From Comamonas sp. lk (GTDB taxonomy: Bacteria; Pseudomonadota; Gammaproteobacteria; Burkholderiales; Burkholderiaceae_C), in assembly GCA_945869165.1 (NCBI GenBank), contig CAMBNY010000002.1:57274-121273 (forward strand): 64,000 nt of DNA, read 5' to 3'. The notes below the pieces were generated by a model. It was given only the letters and a program-made list of their open reading frames with translations, had not been told where the DNA came from and did no database searches. The position numbers were made by a program, and so were the translations under genes. This document shows positions 27,293 through 36,961 of the stretch, piece after piece. The stretch's first letter is position 1, and every line of letters begins with the position of its first letter.

Positions 27293-28657
27293 ATGGCCTC
27301 CGCCCTTACTGACAAACTGTCCCGACTGGTCAAGACTTTACGAGGCCAGTCCCGCATCACCGAGGACAATGTCAGCGAAATGTTGCGTGAAGTGCGCATG
27401 GCCTTATTGGAGGCCGATGTCGCGCTGCCGGTGGTGCGCGACTTTATCGCCCGCGTCAAAGAAAAAGCGCTTGGCCGCGAGGTGCTGGGATCTTTGCAAC
27501 CGGGGCAATTGCTGGTCAGTATCGTCAACCAGGAACTGGCCAGCACGATGGGCCAGGGCATCAGCGATATCAACCTGGCAGTACAACCGCCAGCAGTAAT
27601 TTTGATGGCCGGGCTGCAAGGCGCCGGTAAAACTACCACCACCGCCAAACTGGCCAAGCACCTGATAGACAAGCGCAAGAAAAAAGTGCTTACCGTCTCC
27701 GGCGACGTCTACCGCCCGGCGGCCATTGAACAGCTCAAAACCGTGACCGCCCAGGCCGGAGCTGAATTTTTTCCGAGCAGTCCGGATCAAAAACCCGTCG
27801 CCATTGCGCTGGCGGCGTTGGACTATGCCAAGCGGCACTTCTTTGACGTCCTGCTGGTCGATACCGCCGGTCGTCTGGCGATTGACCAGGCGCTGATGCA
27901 AGAAATACAAGCACTGCACGCCGCCCTGCACCCGATTGAAACCTTGTTTGTGGTGGACGCCATGCAGGGGCAGGACGCCATCAACACCGCCAAAGCCTTT
28001 AAAGAAGCCCTGCCGCTGACTGGCATTATTCTGACCAAAACCGATGGCGATTCCCGTGGCGGCGCGGCGCTCTCGGTGCGCCAGGTCACGGGCGCACCCA
28101 TCAAGTTCGCCGGTACCAGCGAAAAAATTGACGGCCTAGAAGTGTTTGACGCCGACCGCCACGCCGGTCGTATTCTGGGCATGGGCGATATCGTCGCTTT
28201 AGTCGAGCAGGTCACCGCGGGCGTGAATGTCGAAGCGGCCCAAAAGCTGGCTGCCAAAGTAAAAAGCGGCGCCAGCTTTGACCTCAATGATTTCCTGAGT
28301 CAAATCCAGCAGATGAAACAAATGGGCGGCCTATCCAGCCTGATGGACAAACTCCCGGCGGCTATGGCCGCGAAAGCCGGTCAGGTGGACATGGACAGAG
28401 CGGAAAAAGACATCCGCCGCAAGGAAGGCATCATCCACAGCATGACGCCCCTTGAGCGCCGTAAACCCGATCTGATCAAAGCCACCCGCAAGCGCCGCAT
28501 TGCGGCCGGGGCCGGGGTGCAAGTGCAAGAGGTCAACCGGATGCTCAAAGAGTTTGAGCAAATGCAGGACATGATGAAAAAAATGAGCGGCGGCGGGATG
28601 ATGAAAATGATGAAGCGCATGGCCTCTATGAAGGGTATGCCCAAAATGCCTTTTTAG
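27293..28657 (+). CDS. ffh: Signal recognition particle protein Ffh
   Basis: Ffh is the SRP GTPase that targets nascent inner-membrane proteins through the 4.5S RNA and FtsY. The 454-residue frame has an N domain (SALTDKLSRLVKTLRGQ), then the G domain with GLQGAGKTTTTAKLAKHL near residue 105, DTAGRLAIDQALMQEI and TKTDGDSRGGAALSV. The methionine-rich M domain ends in MMKKMSGGGMMKMMKRM, the signal-sequence and RNA-binding part. It is of normal length. Confidence 0.97.
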   Translation: MASALTDKLSRLVKTLRGQSRITEDNVSEMLREVRMALLEADVALPVVRDFIARVKEKALGREVLGSLQPGQLLVSIVNQELASTMGQGISDINLAVQPPAVILMAGLQGAGKTTTTAKLAKHLIDKRKKKVLTVSGDVYRPAAIEQLKTVTAQAGAEFFPSSPDQKPVAIALAALDYAKRHFFDVLLVDTAGRLAIDQALMQEIQALHAALHPIETLFVVDAMQGQDAINTAKAFKEALPLTGIILTKTDGDSRGGAALSVRQVTGAPIKFAGTSEKIDGLEVFDADRHAGRILGMGDIVALVEQVTAGVNVEAAQKLAAKVKSGASFDLNDFLSQIQQMKQMGGLSSLMDKLPAAMAAKAGQVDMDRAEKDIRRKEGIIHSMTPLERRKPDLIKATRKRRIAAGAGVQVQEVNRMLKEFEQMQDMMKKMSGGGMMKMMKRMASMKGMPKMPF

Positions 28658-28792
28658 TCTGGCAACCTGGCCAGGGCTGCCTGCACCGCGAATTCAATTT
28701 ATTGCGGTCTGCCGGGTGAACCGCAAGGCGCGCAGCAGCGCACTAAATCCCGTTAGCGCTCGCCGATAAGCTGGCAAGTCATACGCGACTAG

Positions 28793-29208
28793 TCAGTCTT
28801 GGGCGGTCAGTTCCAACTTTTGTACGTCCAAGCCTAGGCTGCTTAAGCGAAGCAACAAGTCGCCATAGGTTCGGGGGTCCATGCGCGGCGTACGCGATAA
28901 AATCCACAAATACTCGCGCTGCCCCTCTGGCGCGCTGTCCCTATCGCTTCATCGACTTTTCCGGATGCCAGGGTGCAACGATTGGTGACCTGCATCGAGC
29001 CATCGCTGCGCAAACTGTATTCGGCACGGGTTTTAGCGACACATTTACGCTGAAACCAGTTTGGAAGCTTGGCTATTTCGAACCAGTTTCCCAAATAACG
29101 CGGCAGGTCAATTACGGGTACCGTCGGCAAAGGCTGCGCGGCGCGGGCTAATCCTGCACAAGCGATCACCAGCAAGGCAAAAAAGTAGAGATACCTTCTG
29201 AGTGCCAT
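28793..29208 (-). pseudogene. blc: Lipocalin (Blc-like) gene broken by an internal deletion
   Basis: The first 94 codons encode a normal bacterial lipocalin: a signal-like N-terminus, then LPRYLGNWFEIAKLPNWFQR (the lipocalin GxW motif) and DEAIGTARQ. At about 28920-28927 the frame shifts. The continuing frame stops at 28843 with no homology, while the +1 frame runs on as QREYLWILSRTPRMDPRTYG to LEKLTAQD-like sequence and a TGA at 28793-28795, which is a perfect lipocalin C-terminus. About 45 middle residues, including the second and third strands with the DYxxWVID-type motif, are absent. Blc-type proteins are outer-membrane lipoproteins or periplasmic lipid binders. A deletion, not a single sequencing slip, best explains the break. 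Confidence 0.8.
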
Positions 29209-29212
29209 CGTC

Positions 29213-30544
29213 CTATCCTTCTTGCGTCAACACCTCACCGCGCAGCGAATAAGTGCGCGTTTCAGTAATCCGGACATCCGTCAATTGCCCCACCATTCGC
29301 GCCGGGCCAGCGAAATTGACGACCCGGTTGCATTCGGTGCGCCCCATCAATTCGCTGCCATCCCGCTTGGAAGGGCCTTCGACCAAAATGCGCTGCGTAC
29401 TGCCCAGCAGGCTTTCGCTGATGCGCGAGATACTGGTGTTGATCGCCGCTTGCACCTTGTGCAGCCGCTCTAGTTTCAAGGCATGGGGCGTGTCATCGGC
29501 CAAATTGGCAGCAGGTGTACCTGGCCTAGGACTGAAAATAAAGCTGAAACTGTTGTCGAACTGGAGCTCTTCAATGAGCTGCATCAGCTTAGCAAAATCG
29601 GTATCCGTCTCGCCGGGGAATCCGACGATGAAATCGCTACTCAGGGCCAAGTTAGGGCGTATCGCTCGTAACTTACGGATCGTGCTTTTGTATTCCATAG
29701 CGGTGTAACCGCGCTTCATCGCCATCAAAATGCGATCCGAACCATGTTGCACAGGAAGGTGTAAATGGCTCACCAGTTTAGGAATGTGAGCGTATGCCGC
29801 AATCAGCGCCGGGGTGAATTCATTGGGGTGGCTGGTAGTAAAGCGAATACGCTCAATGCCAGGTATTTCAGCCACGTACTCCAGCAAACTTGCAAAATCG
29901 GCCACCGCGCCGCTGCTGCCCATCGGTGCACGGTAAGCGTTGACGTTCTGCCCCAGCAAAGTGATTTCCTTCACACCCTGTTCGGCCAGACCCGCCACCT
30001 CAACCAACACGTCCTCAAAGGGCCGGTTGATTTCCTCGCCGCGGGTGTAAGGCACCACACAATAGCTACAGTACTTAGAGCACCCTTCCATCACGCTGAC
30101 AAAGGCAGAGGCGCCTTCTTTTTTGGCCGGGGGCAAGTGGTCAAATTTTTCGATTTCAGGAAAACTGATATCCACCTGCGGCCGATCCTGCAAGCGCCTT
30201 TGCTTGAGCATCTCAGGCAGGCGGTGCAGCGTCTGCGGGCCAAATACCAAATCCACGTAGGGCGCGCGCGCAATAATCGCAGCGCCCTCCTGGCTCGCTA
30301 CGCACCCACCCACGCCGATCTGCGCACCTTTCTTGCGCAGCTGACGTGCGCGGCCAAGATCGGAAAAAACTTTTTCCTGCGCTTTTTCACGGACTGAGCA
30401 GGTGTTAAACAGAATCAGGTCCGCTTCCTCGATCAGCGCGGTTTTCTCATAGCCCTCGGCCGCACCAAGGAGGTCAACCATCTTGTCCGAGTCGTACTCG
30501 TTCATTTGGCAGCCAAAGGTCTTGATAAATACTTTTTTTGTCAT
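29213..30544 (-). CDS. miaB: tRNA-2-methylthio-N6-dimethylallyladenosine synthase
   Basis: MiaB adds the 2-methylthio group to i6A37 in tRNAs reading UNN codons. ATG 30544 ([20 protein letters not shown]) gives 443 residues; the ORF continues 12 codons upstream without support. The N-terminal MTTase domain has the three cluster cysteines ([26 protein letters not shown]). The radical-SAM motif is [20 protein letters not shown] near residue 155, and a C-terminal TRAM domain ends [14 protein letters not shown]. It lies just upstream, in the direction of transcription, of the broken lipocalin gene. Confidence 0.97.
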   Translation of the reverse strand: MTKKVFIKTFGCQMNEYDSDKMVDLLGAAEGYEKTALIEEADLILFNTCSVREKAQEKVFSDLGRARQLRKKGAQIGVGGCVASQEGAAIIARAPYVDLVFGPQTLHRLPEMLKQRRLQDRPQVDISFPEIEKFDHLPPAKKEGASAFVSVMEGCSKYCSYCVVPYTRGEEINRPFEDVLVEVAGLAEQGVKEITLLGQNVNAYRAPMGSSGAVADFASLLEYVAEIPGIERIRFTTSHPNEFTPALIAAYAHIPKLVSHLHLPVQHGSDRILMAMKRGYTAMEYKSTIRKLRAIRPNLALSSDFIVGFPGETDTDFAKLMQLIEELQFDNSFSFIFSPRPGTPAANLADDTPHALKLERLHKVQAAINTSISRISESLLGSTQRILVEGPSKRDGSELMGRTECNRVVNFAGPARMVGQLTDVRITETRTYSLRGEVLTQEG

Positions 30545-30803
30545 CGGGGATCCCCTTGCGTCAGTTGCCACCATTGCCACCTTGCGTGCGCGAGCCTCTT
30601 CCCCAAATCATGTTGCCAGGCGATTCCGAGCTTGGAAAGAGAAAACTGGATTGCGTAGCTACCCACTCATACGACTGCGGGCGGGCATTGGTGTGGCGTG
30701 CCCAAGCAATTTTCGCAAAGGTCCAGCGATTCATGGTTTTGTCCAGAGGCTGCTACGGAAATAAGCAAAAAGGGCACCGAAGCGCCCCTTTTGCCGAATC
30801 ATT

Positions 30804-30880
30804 TGGTGGTGATAGGTGGATTTGAACCACCGACATCAGCATTATGAATGCTGCGCTCTAACCAACTGAGCTATATCACC
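30804..30880 (-). tRNA. tRNA-Met (anticodon CAT)
   Basis: A full cloverleaf on the minus strand: acceptor GGTGATA/TATCACC, D-arm AGCTCAGTTGGTTAGAGC, anticodon arm CAGCA-TTCATAA-TGCTG with CAT, T-arm GGTGGTTCAAATCCACC, and an encoded CCA (30804-30806). CAT could also be Ile2, but the body resembles elongator Met, and a different tRNA-Ile(CAT) is seen at the window end. Confidence 0.92.
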
Positions 30881-31283
30881 GAAGGCGTAAATTATAACGA
30901 AATCCTAATCTTTGCAAGGGATACAGCACACCCCGGCCTCTCAGGCGACAGGATGACACTCGGCAGCGCGAGCGGCACATCACCGTTTTACACGCCAGCC
31001 CGATAGTAGGCAATGCCAAGTCAGGCCAAGCTAAACCGAGCAAACATCCAAACCCGGATGCGATTTTCAGAAAAATTTTGTGCCGATAAAACTGTATTGC
31101 TTGTTTTAATTAAATATCACGTTTTTAATTTTAATTTTTAATTTGAAATATTTTATGATTACCGCAGCAATCGAAAAATTACGCGTGAGTGAATTGACTT
31201 GGCGCATAGCGTTTTATGGATGCGTCCGATACGCCAGCTATTTCTCAAACAGCAACCCATTAAATCGACCCTTATTTACTGCC
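30881..31283. other. AT-rich upstream region of the phosphatase module
   Basis: About 400 bp from the tRNA to the chosen phosphatase start. The segment 31080-31160 is strikingly AT-rich for this chromosome, with repeated TTTTTAATTTT blocks. The phosphatase frame is open from 31143 (TTG; ATG 31155), so part of this may be coding. I see no confident promoter hexamers. Confidence 0.5.
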
Positions 31284-33359
31284 ATGAAGTCCGCCCGCCT
31301 CCTGTTCATGACCCCGGCCATATGGTTGGGATGGCAGATCAGCTTTGCTTGGAAATATTGGGTCACGGGAATCGTAGTACTTTTTGCTGCGGTTTATCTC
31401 TCCATTCCCTTATTCAAAATACATCAAGAAAATGTCAAACGCAGCGAAAGCCAGCAGGAAGGCGTGGAAAATCTAGTACGCACCTATGGTCTATTGAATC
31501 AAGTTTTACAGATAAAAATTCAGATCGTAAATTCCGGTAACAACGAATTTCAGGGTGATGAAGTTGCGCAGAACATAGACCTATTGATGCGCTCTTTACA
31601 TAGTCGAGAGGAGACTTTGATCGCAAGCCGTTTATGGCGTGAGTGGTCCTTTACAAAATACCAGCTAGCCCTGGATAAGGAGCAGATAGACCCCGCCATT
31701 TGCGATAAATCCATCGCGCTCCTAGTTGCGTTGATGCAGGAAAACGCACGCCATCATCACCGCAAACTTTCCGAAGACCTAGATATTGCGTTCGATTTTC
31801 TCAGCGACGACCTGCCAGCCGTCATGCGCAACTTGGCATCCCAAAATACGGCGGTGCGCAGAAATGCAGCACCGGATTTGAAACAGTTAAATAGAGACCA
31901 GCAAGGGCTCAACGACAGCATCCCGCAAATACGCTTAGCGATGAGCCGTTTGCAAGATATAAATGCGATGGCGTGGGATAAGAGCACAACGCGCTGGTCA
32001 AGGATTTTTTGGCCTTCGCCCGCCGCGTCTGCGACCCAGATCACTGGTGTATTGAATGTCGAGCCACTGATCATCGGGCTGATGGTGCAACAAGATTTGT
32101 TAGACCAGTTGCAGGACGCGCGAGCCACTGCCGCTGAGCGCATTGAAGTAACGGAACAATTGCGCAGCGCGACCTTAGGCAATCTAAAGCTGGCGCAAGG
32201 GATGATGGAACAGGGAATAGGTTTGATCCAGGAAGAGTCTTTGTCACGAACCAAGTCTTTTCGGGATGGCTACCGTGAATTAGTCTGGACTTTGTCAATC
32301 GCGGCTTTTTGGATCGCTTACACGAACTATGGGTTCTACCTTGGCACCCTGAAATCAGTCATCGCGCTTTCCCGTGGAACCAATGCTTTTTGTGCAGGCC
32401 AAAGAGATGTGCGCATCAAACTCAAAAGCCAGGACGAGCTCAGGCTGTTAGCAAGCAATTTCAACACCATGGCGCAGGAAACCGAGCGACTGGTACAAAC
32501 GATTGAGGAGCAAAACCAGACGCGCGAGCGCGATCTAAAGACATTGGTAGACGCCCTCGGCAATAAAAACGAGGAACTCTACGCTGTCAACCATAGGGTA
32601 CACGAAGAACTCAATCTGGCACGCAGCGTTCAATTAGCCATACTGCCGCAAGTTTTTCCCAGCGATCCGACTTGGTCGGTCCATGCTTGCATGCATCCAG
32701 CGCGCGAGCTCGGCGGAGACTTTTACGATTGCTTCCCTCTTCCCGATGGGCGCCACGGAATACTCGTAGCGGACGTGTCCGGCAAAGGGGTAGGGGCCGC
32801 GTTTTTCATGGCGGTCTCACGTACCGTGTTGTTGGACTCGGCACTCACGGTGCGAACACCGGCACAGGTGTTGGCACTGGCCAATGACTTGTTGTGTGCG
32901 CGCAACCCCATGGATTTATTCGTTACCGCCTGTTATGCCTTATACGATCCCAGAGACGGAACCCTGGTGTATGCCAGCGCGGGGCACCATGCACCGCTTA
33001 TCCGTCGTGAAGGCGGCACAGTAGAAACACTCACGACCAGTATGGATATGGCCCTCGGGGTATTGCCCGACATGCAATACAGCGAACACATAGCCTGTTT
33101 AAGCCGGGGCGATGCCTTGCTCATGTTCACCGATGGTGTCACAGAAGCATTCTCACACCAGGACGTCGCCTATGGCGAAGAGCGCCTGATTCAATGGCTC
33201 AGTGAGAGCCCAACGCAAGGTGATGCCAAAGTGATCGTTGACAGCCTGATCCAGGATGTGGCCTTGTTTGTGGCCGGCGCCGAGGCTTCCGACGACCTCA
33301 CCTGCCTGGTCTTGTGCCGAAAAAATGCAGAGTATCAGAACTTGGATCCCGCCATTTAA
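31284..33359 (+). CDS. HAMP-PP2C (SpoIIE/RsbU-type) serine phosphatase
   Basis: This membrane-bound PP2C-type phosphatase is likely to dephosphorylate a STAS anti-sigma antagonist. ATG 31284 gives 691 residues; the frame is open back to TTG 31143, so the start is uncertain. A helix YWVTGIVVLFAAVYLSIPLF is followed by a long sensory region to about residue 330, a second helix, and a HAMP-like segment ending LASNFNTMAQETERLVQ. The phosphatase domain has GGDFYDCFPLPDGRHG, VADVSGKGVGAAFFMA and LLMFTDGVTEAF, with the metal-binding Asp residues. The two downstream genes complete a partner-switching set. Confidence 0.9.
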   Translation: MKSARLLFMTPAIWLGWQISFAWKYWVTGIVVLFAAVYLSIPLFKIHQENVKRSESQQEGVENLVRTYGLLNQVLQIKIQIVNSGNNEFQGDEVAQNIDLLMRSLHSREETLIASRLWREWSFTKYQLALDKEQIDPAICDKSIALLVALMQENARHHHRKLSEDLDIAFDFLSDDLPAVMRNLASQNTAVRRNAAPDLKQLNRDQQGLNDSIPQIRLAMSRLQDINAMAWDKSTTRWSRIFWPSPAASATQITGVLNVEPLIIGLMVQQDLLDQLQDARATAAERIEVTEQLRSATLGNLKLAQGMMEQGIGLIQEESLSRTKSFRDGYRELVWTLSIAAFWIAYTNYGFYLGTLKSVIALSRGTNAFCAGQRDVRIKLKSQDELRLLASNFNTMAQETERLVQTIEEQNQTRERDLKTLVDALGNKNEELYAVNHRVHEELNLARSVQLAILPQVFPSDPTWSVHACMHPARELGGDFYDCFPLPDGRHGILVADVSGKGVGAAFFMAVSRTVLLDSALTVRTPAQVLALANDLLCARNPMDLFVTACYALYDPRDGTLVYASAGHHAPLIRREGGTVETLTTSMDMALGVLPDMQYSEHIACLSRGDALLMFTDGVTEAFSHQDVAYGEERLIQWLSESPTQGDAKVIVDSLIQDVALFVAGAEASDDLTCLVLCRKNAEYQNLDPAI

Positions 33360-33392
33360 TACCGAGATTTTTTGTTAACTAGGAGGACACTT

Positions 33393-33836
33393 ATGAACAC
33401 GCCGCACTCGCAACAAGCTGAAACAAAATTGCTGTTGAACTACAGTATGCCGTCGCAAATCGTGATGTTCGGGGAACTGGCAGTTTCCGTAGAAGACGTC
33501 ATTGCAGACAGACCGGACCTCGCATTTTCTGCAAATCTTTGCCTGGAAGAGTTAATCACCAATACGATTCAATACGGCTTGGCTAATGCCCCGGACCATT
33601 TGATTCAAATCCGCATCATTCGTACACAGGAGTGGTTAGAAATTCTGGTGAAAGACGATGCGCCGCAGTTTGACCCTTTTAATCAGGTTCCACAGCCTGA
33701 TTTGGACGCATCGGTGGAAGCCCGTCCCATCGGCGGCTTGGGCGTGCATTTGGTCCGTTCTTTAATGGATGATGCATCTGCAAGCTATGACGGAACCGGT
33801 AATCTGATTACCTTAAGAAAGATGCTAACGCATTGA
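33393..33836 (+). CDS. RsbW-like anti-sigma factor / serine kinase
   Basis: This is a 147-residue GHKL ATPase of the RsbW/SpoIIAB kind that would phosphorylate a STAS partner and/or hold a sigma factor or other target. ATG 33393 has AGGAGG about 12 bases upstream. The N-box is FSANLCLEELITNTIQYGL near residue 45, the G1-like region VKDDAPQFDPFN, and the glycine loop GGLGVHLVRSLMDD near residue 115. It lies 33 bp after the phosphatase. No sigma factor gene is adjacent, so the regulated output is unknown. Confidence 0.88.
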   Translation: MNTPHSQQAETKLLLNYSMPSQIVMFGELAVSVEDVIADRPDLAFSANLCLEELITNTIQYGLANAPDHLIQIRIIRTQEWLEILVKDDAPQFDPFNQVPQPDLDASVEARPIGGLGVHLVRSLMDDASASYDGTGNLITLRKMLTH

Positions 33837-33885
33837 GTGCGCCCAGACGCTGCATCCCATCCAACCCTTAAATGAAGGCAAGAAA

Positions 33886-34230
33886 ATGAGCTTTGAATTT
33901 CAACTTGAAACCACGAACGGCGTCCAACACTTGAAGCTTGTCGGTCGCTTAGACACTAGTACTTTTTTATCTTTAGAAAAAACCATTAATGGTTTATTTC
34001 AATCCGCAGAGGATAAAGTATTAATCGATTTTTCATCCCTTAGCTACATCTCCAGTTCCGGCTTGCGTTTAATCTTGGTGGCTGCCAAACGCGCACGCCA
34101 AGTGGGTGGTCGCCTCCTTTTGTGTGAACTGTCCCCAGCGGTCCGGGATGTATTTGAGATCAGCGGGTTTCTAAAAATTATGGAAACTGCCGACACCAAG
34201 GCGGTGGCCCAAGCCGCTCTGCAAGCATAA
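33886..34230 (+). CDS. STAS-domain anti-sigma factor antagonist
   Basis: This is a 114-residue single STAS domain of the SpoIIAA/RsbV type. The family's phospho-acceptor region is here: LIDFSSLSYISSSGLRLILV, with S58 aligned to the regulatory serine of SpoIIAA. When dephosphorylated by the phosphatase it should bind and neutralise the RsbW-like kinase. The three genes form one transcription unit; the module faces the crotonase gene convergently with 15 bases between stops. Confidence 0.9.
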   Translation: MSFEFQLETTNGVQHLKLVGRLDTSTFLSLEKTINGLFQSAEDKVLIDFSSLSYISSSGLRLILVAAKRARQVGGRLLLCELSPAVRDVFEISGFLKIMETADTKAVAQAALQA

Positions 34231-34245
34231 AACCCAGTCGCAGGC

Positions 34246-35025
34246 TTAGCGGTGTGTGAACACCGGTTTGCGTTTGTTGACAAAGGCATCCATACCTTCT
34301 TTTTGGTCAGCGGTCGCAAATAAGGCATGAAATAGGCGGCGCTCAAAATGCACGCCATCGGCCAGACTACCTTCAAAGCTGCGGTTGACCGCCTCTTTGG
34401 CGGCGCGCGTAGCCATTTGGGAATAAGCACAAATCATGAGGGCCGCTGCCAGCGTTTCCTCCATTAATTTGTCCAGCGGAACGATGCGACTGACTAGGCC
34501 AGCGCGCTCTGCTTCTGTAGCGTCCATCATGCGCCCGGTGAGCACCATATCCATAGCCTTGGATTTGCCAAGCGCACGCGGCAAACGCTGCGTTCCGCCA
34601 GCACCTGGAATCACGCCTAGTTTGATCTCTGGTTGACCAAAACGCGCGTTGTCGGCGGCAATGATGAAATCGCAAAGCATGGCCAATTCACAGCCGCCAC
34701 CCAATGCAAACCCACTCACCGCAGCGATCACCGGCTTGCGAATACTGCGCAAAGTTTCCCAATTACGGGTGATGTAATCTCCTTGGTAGACATCGGCAAA
34801 ACTGTAATTGGCCATAGCACCAATGTCTGCGCCCGCCGCGAAGGCCTTTTCACTCCCGGTAATGACCATACAGCCAATCGCTGGATCTGCATCGAAGGCC
34901 TTTAAAGCGTGTCCCAATTCGTCCATTAACTGGTCGTTGAGCGCGTTGAGTTGCTGGGGCCGATGTAAGGTGATCACACCGACTTTGTCGGCCTCGGTAC
35001 GGGTTTGGATGAGCTGGTAGGGCAT
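34246..35025 (-). CDS. Enoyl-CoA hydratase (crotonase family)
   Basis: This hydrates 2-enoyl-CoA to 3-hydroxyacyl-CoA in fatty-acid or aromatic-acid degradation. The 259-residue protein has the oxyanion-hole region [17 protein letters not shown], the catalytic Glu segment [20 protein letters not shown], and [19 protein letters not shown] with the second Glu region nearby. It lacks a dehydrogenase domain. It stands alone, so the exact substrate is not clear; the sequence resembles generic short-chain enoyl-CoA hydratases. Confidence 0.92.
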   Translation of the reverse strand: MPYQLIQTRTEADKVGVITLHRPQQLNALNDQLMDELGHALKAFDADPAIGCMVITGSEKAFAAGADIGAMANYSFADVYQGDYITRNWETLRSIRKPVIAAVSGFALGGGCELAMLCDFIIAADNARFGQPEIKLGVIPGAGGTQRLPRALGKSKAMDMVLTGRMMDATEAERAGLVSRIVPLDKLMEETLAAALMICAYSQMATRAAKEAVNRSFEGSLADGVHFERRLFHALFATADQKEGMDAFVNKRKPVFTHR

Positions 35026-35114
35026 GGTCTTGGCGTGCTTTATGGTGATGGATTCGCCGCACTATACCCAAGGCACCTGCTAGCAAGGATCCCAAGGCCA
35101 GGCGTGCACGCTGC

Positions 35115-36938
35115 TCAGGCCGCGGGCCATTGCGCCTCGGCGCGCTGAGGGCAAACTAAGCGCCATGTCCAAGCCTTAGCCGGTAAGGCTACCGATAAGC
35201 GCAACAAACGCTTGTCCCGCGAAACCAAGGCGGTAAAGCGCTTTTGCTGGCCTAATAAGGCGCCTAATTCATCCAACTTAGTGAGGCGCCACTCTGATGC
35301 GCTCCCGCGTCCGGCGGCCAGGCCGACACCCAGCCATTCATCGCCCGCCATCAAGCCCGCCGCCTGCGCCGCACCGCCGTGCAGCACCATTTTGATCTTC
35401 ACGGCACTGCCTGCGTCCTCGGTACGAATGCCCAGGCGCTGCGCCATCGCAGCGGGTTCTTCATGCACTTCCAGGCCCTGCCCAGTCAACAGGGCTTTCA
35501 AAGGCAACTCGCGCACACTGTGGACCCAGGCCTTGATCTCACTATTCCATGGACGTCCTGAGAGTTTATGCAACACCGCCAGCAGATCCTCCTGCGTCAT
35601 CGGGCCACCAGCGCAGCGGACCCATAGCGCACGCATCACTGCGTCTAAATGGGTCTTGCCCTCGGCGCGCAGCTTCAGGTCCAAACACAAGGCCACCAAG
35701 GCGCCCTTGGTGTAATAGCTCACCGTCAGATTGGGGGTGTTTTCGTCGGGGCGGTAGTACTTGATCCAGGCATCAAAACTTGCCTGCGCCACGCTTTGCA
35801 CCCAACGGCCCGGGGTTTGCGCTACTTGGTTGATGGTTTTACCCAGCAGCTTGAGGTAGGTCGTGTCATCGATGAGCCCGGCGCGGCGCAGCAGCAAATC
35901 GTCGTAGTAACTGGTAAAGCCTTCAAAAAACCAGAGCAGTTCGGTGTAGTTTTCTTGTGTGTAGTCGTATAGCGCAAACTCGGCGGGTCGCAAACGCTTG
36001 ACGTTCCAAGTGTGGAAATATTCATGGCTAATCAGGCCCAGCAAAGTGGTGTAGCCCTCGCTGGTTTTGTCATCGCCATTGCGCGGCAGGTCGCGCCGGT
36101 TGGCGATCAAAGCAGTGGAATTGCGGTGCTCCAGTCCGCCGTAACTTTCATCGACGGCATGCAGCATGAACACATAGCGCGTAAACGGGACCCGCTTCGC
36201 CAAAGCCTTGGCGGGCGCAGCACCCGGTGCGTGCCAAAAGCAGATTTGGGTTTCACAAATTTTTTGCGCATCACGCAACAAGCGTTCGCCGTCCATGGAC
36301 GGTAAGGCCCCCGCCACCACAAAGCGATGTGGCACGCCACAGGCGGTAAATTCACCGCTCCAAAACGCACCCATTTCCACCGGGCAGTCGGCCAATTCGT
36401 CGTAGTCCGCAGCTAGGTAGCTGCCAAAGCCTGCTGCATCAATGCGCTGCGGCTCCAAGCCCGTAGCCAACTGCCAGCCTTTCATGGCTGAACCGCGCAC
36501 TAGCTCCAAACCATGGGGCTGATCCGTCTGCTCCTGCGCCATCAGGCACAAACTGGTAGCGTTAAAAAAACCGCGCACATCGTTCAACCAGGCGGTGCGC
36601 ACCGAGTTGTCAAATGCATAGACTTGGTAACGCACTTCCAAAGGCAGCGCACTGTCACAAGCCACCAGCCAAGCGGCTTTATCGCTTTGGGTCAAAGCCA
36701 CGGGGTGCCCGCCCTGGTTGCATTGCAGATTCTGTAAGTGCCGGGAAAATTCACGTACCAAATAGCTGCCGGGTATCCAAGCTGGCAAGCGCAATTCCTG
36801 GCTGCTGGCCGGCGCCGCTATCGTCATGGTGACTTGCCACAGATGTGCCGCATGGCTGAGCACTTCTACCCGGTAATGCACAGGGGCCTTGGCGCCTGGC
36901 AAAGCAGATTTGGAAGGACGCGCGCGCTGGCTGGTCAT
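35115..36938 (-). CDS. M61-family peptidase (glycyl aminopeptidase-like) with PDZ domain
   Basis: This is a zinc metalloprotease of MEROPS family M61. ATG 36938 gives 607 residues; a TTG at 36965 overlapping the dsbC stop would add nine. The first 200 residues form the beta-rich M61 N-domain (RLPAWIPGSYLVREFSRHLQ). The zinc motif HEYFHTWNVKRLRPAEFALY is near residue 290, with a downstream Glu. The C-terminal third includes a PDZ-like segment, MAQRLGIRTEDAGSAVKIK followed by GGAAQAAGLMAGDEWLGVG. No signal peptide is obvious, suggesting a cytoplasmic location. It is transcribed behind dsbC. Confidence 0.9.
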   Translation of the reverse strand: MTSQRARPSKSALPGAKAPVHYRVEVLSHAAHLWQVTMTIAAPASSQELRLPAWIPGSYLVREFSRHLQNLQCNQGGHPVALTQSDKAAWLVACDSALPLEVRYQVYAFDNSVRTAWLNDVRGFFNATSLCLMAQEQTDQPHGLELVRGSAMKGWQLATGLEPQRIDAAGFGSYLAADYDELADCPVEMGAFWSGEFTACGVPHRFVVAGALPSMDGERLLRDAQKICETQICFWHAPGAAPAKALAKRVPFTRYVFMLHAVDESYGGLEHRNSTALIANRRDLPRNGDDKTSEGYTTLLGLISHEYFHTWNVKRLRPAEFALYDYTQENYTELLWFFEGFTSYYDDLLLRRAGLIDDTTYLKLLGKTINQVAQTPGRWVQSVAQASFDAWIKYYRPDENTPNLTVSYYTKGALVALCLDLKLRAEGKTHLDAVMRALWVRCAGGPMTQEDLLAVLHKLSGRPWNSEIKAWVHSVRELPLKALLTGQGLEVHEEPAAMAQRLGIRTEDAGSAVKIKMVLHGGAAQAAGLMAGDEWLGVGLAAGRGSASEWRLTKLDELGALLGQQKRFTALVSRDKRLLRLSVALPAKAWTWRLVCPQRAEAQWPAA

Positions 36939-36961
36939 TGCTTGCAAGGTCAAAAAAACGC

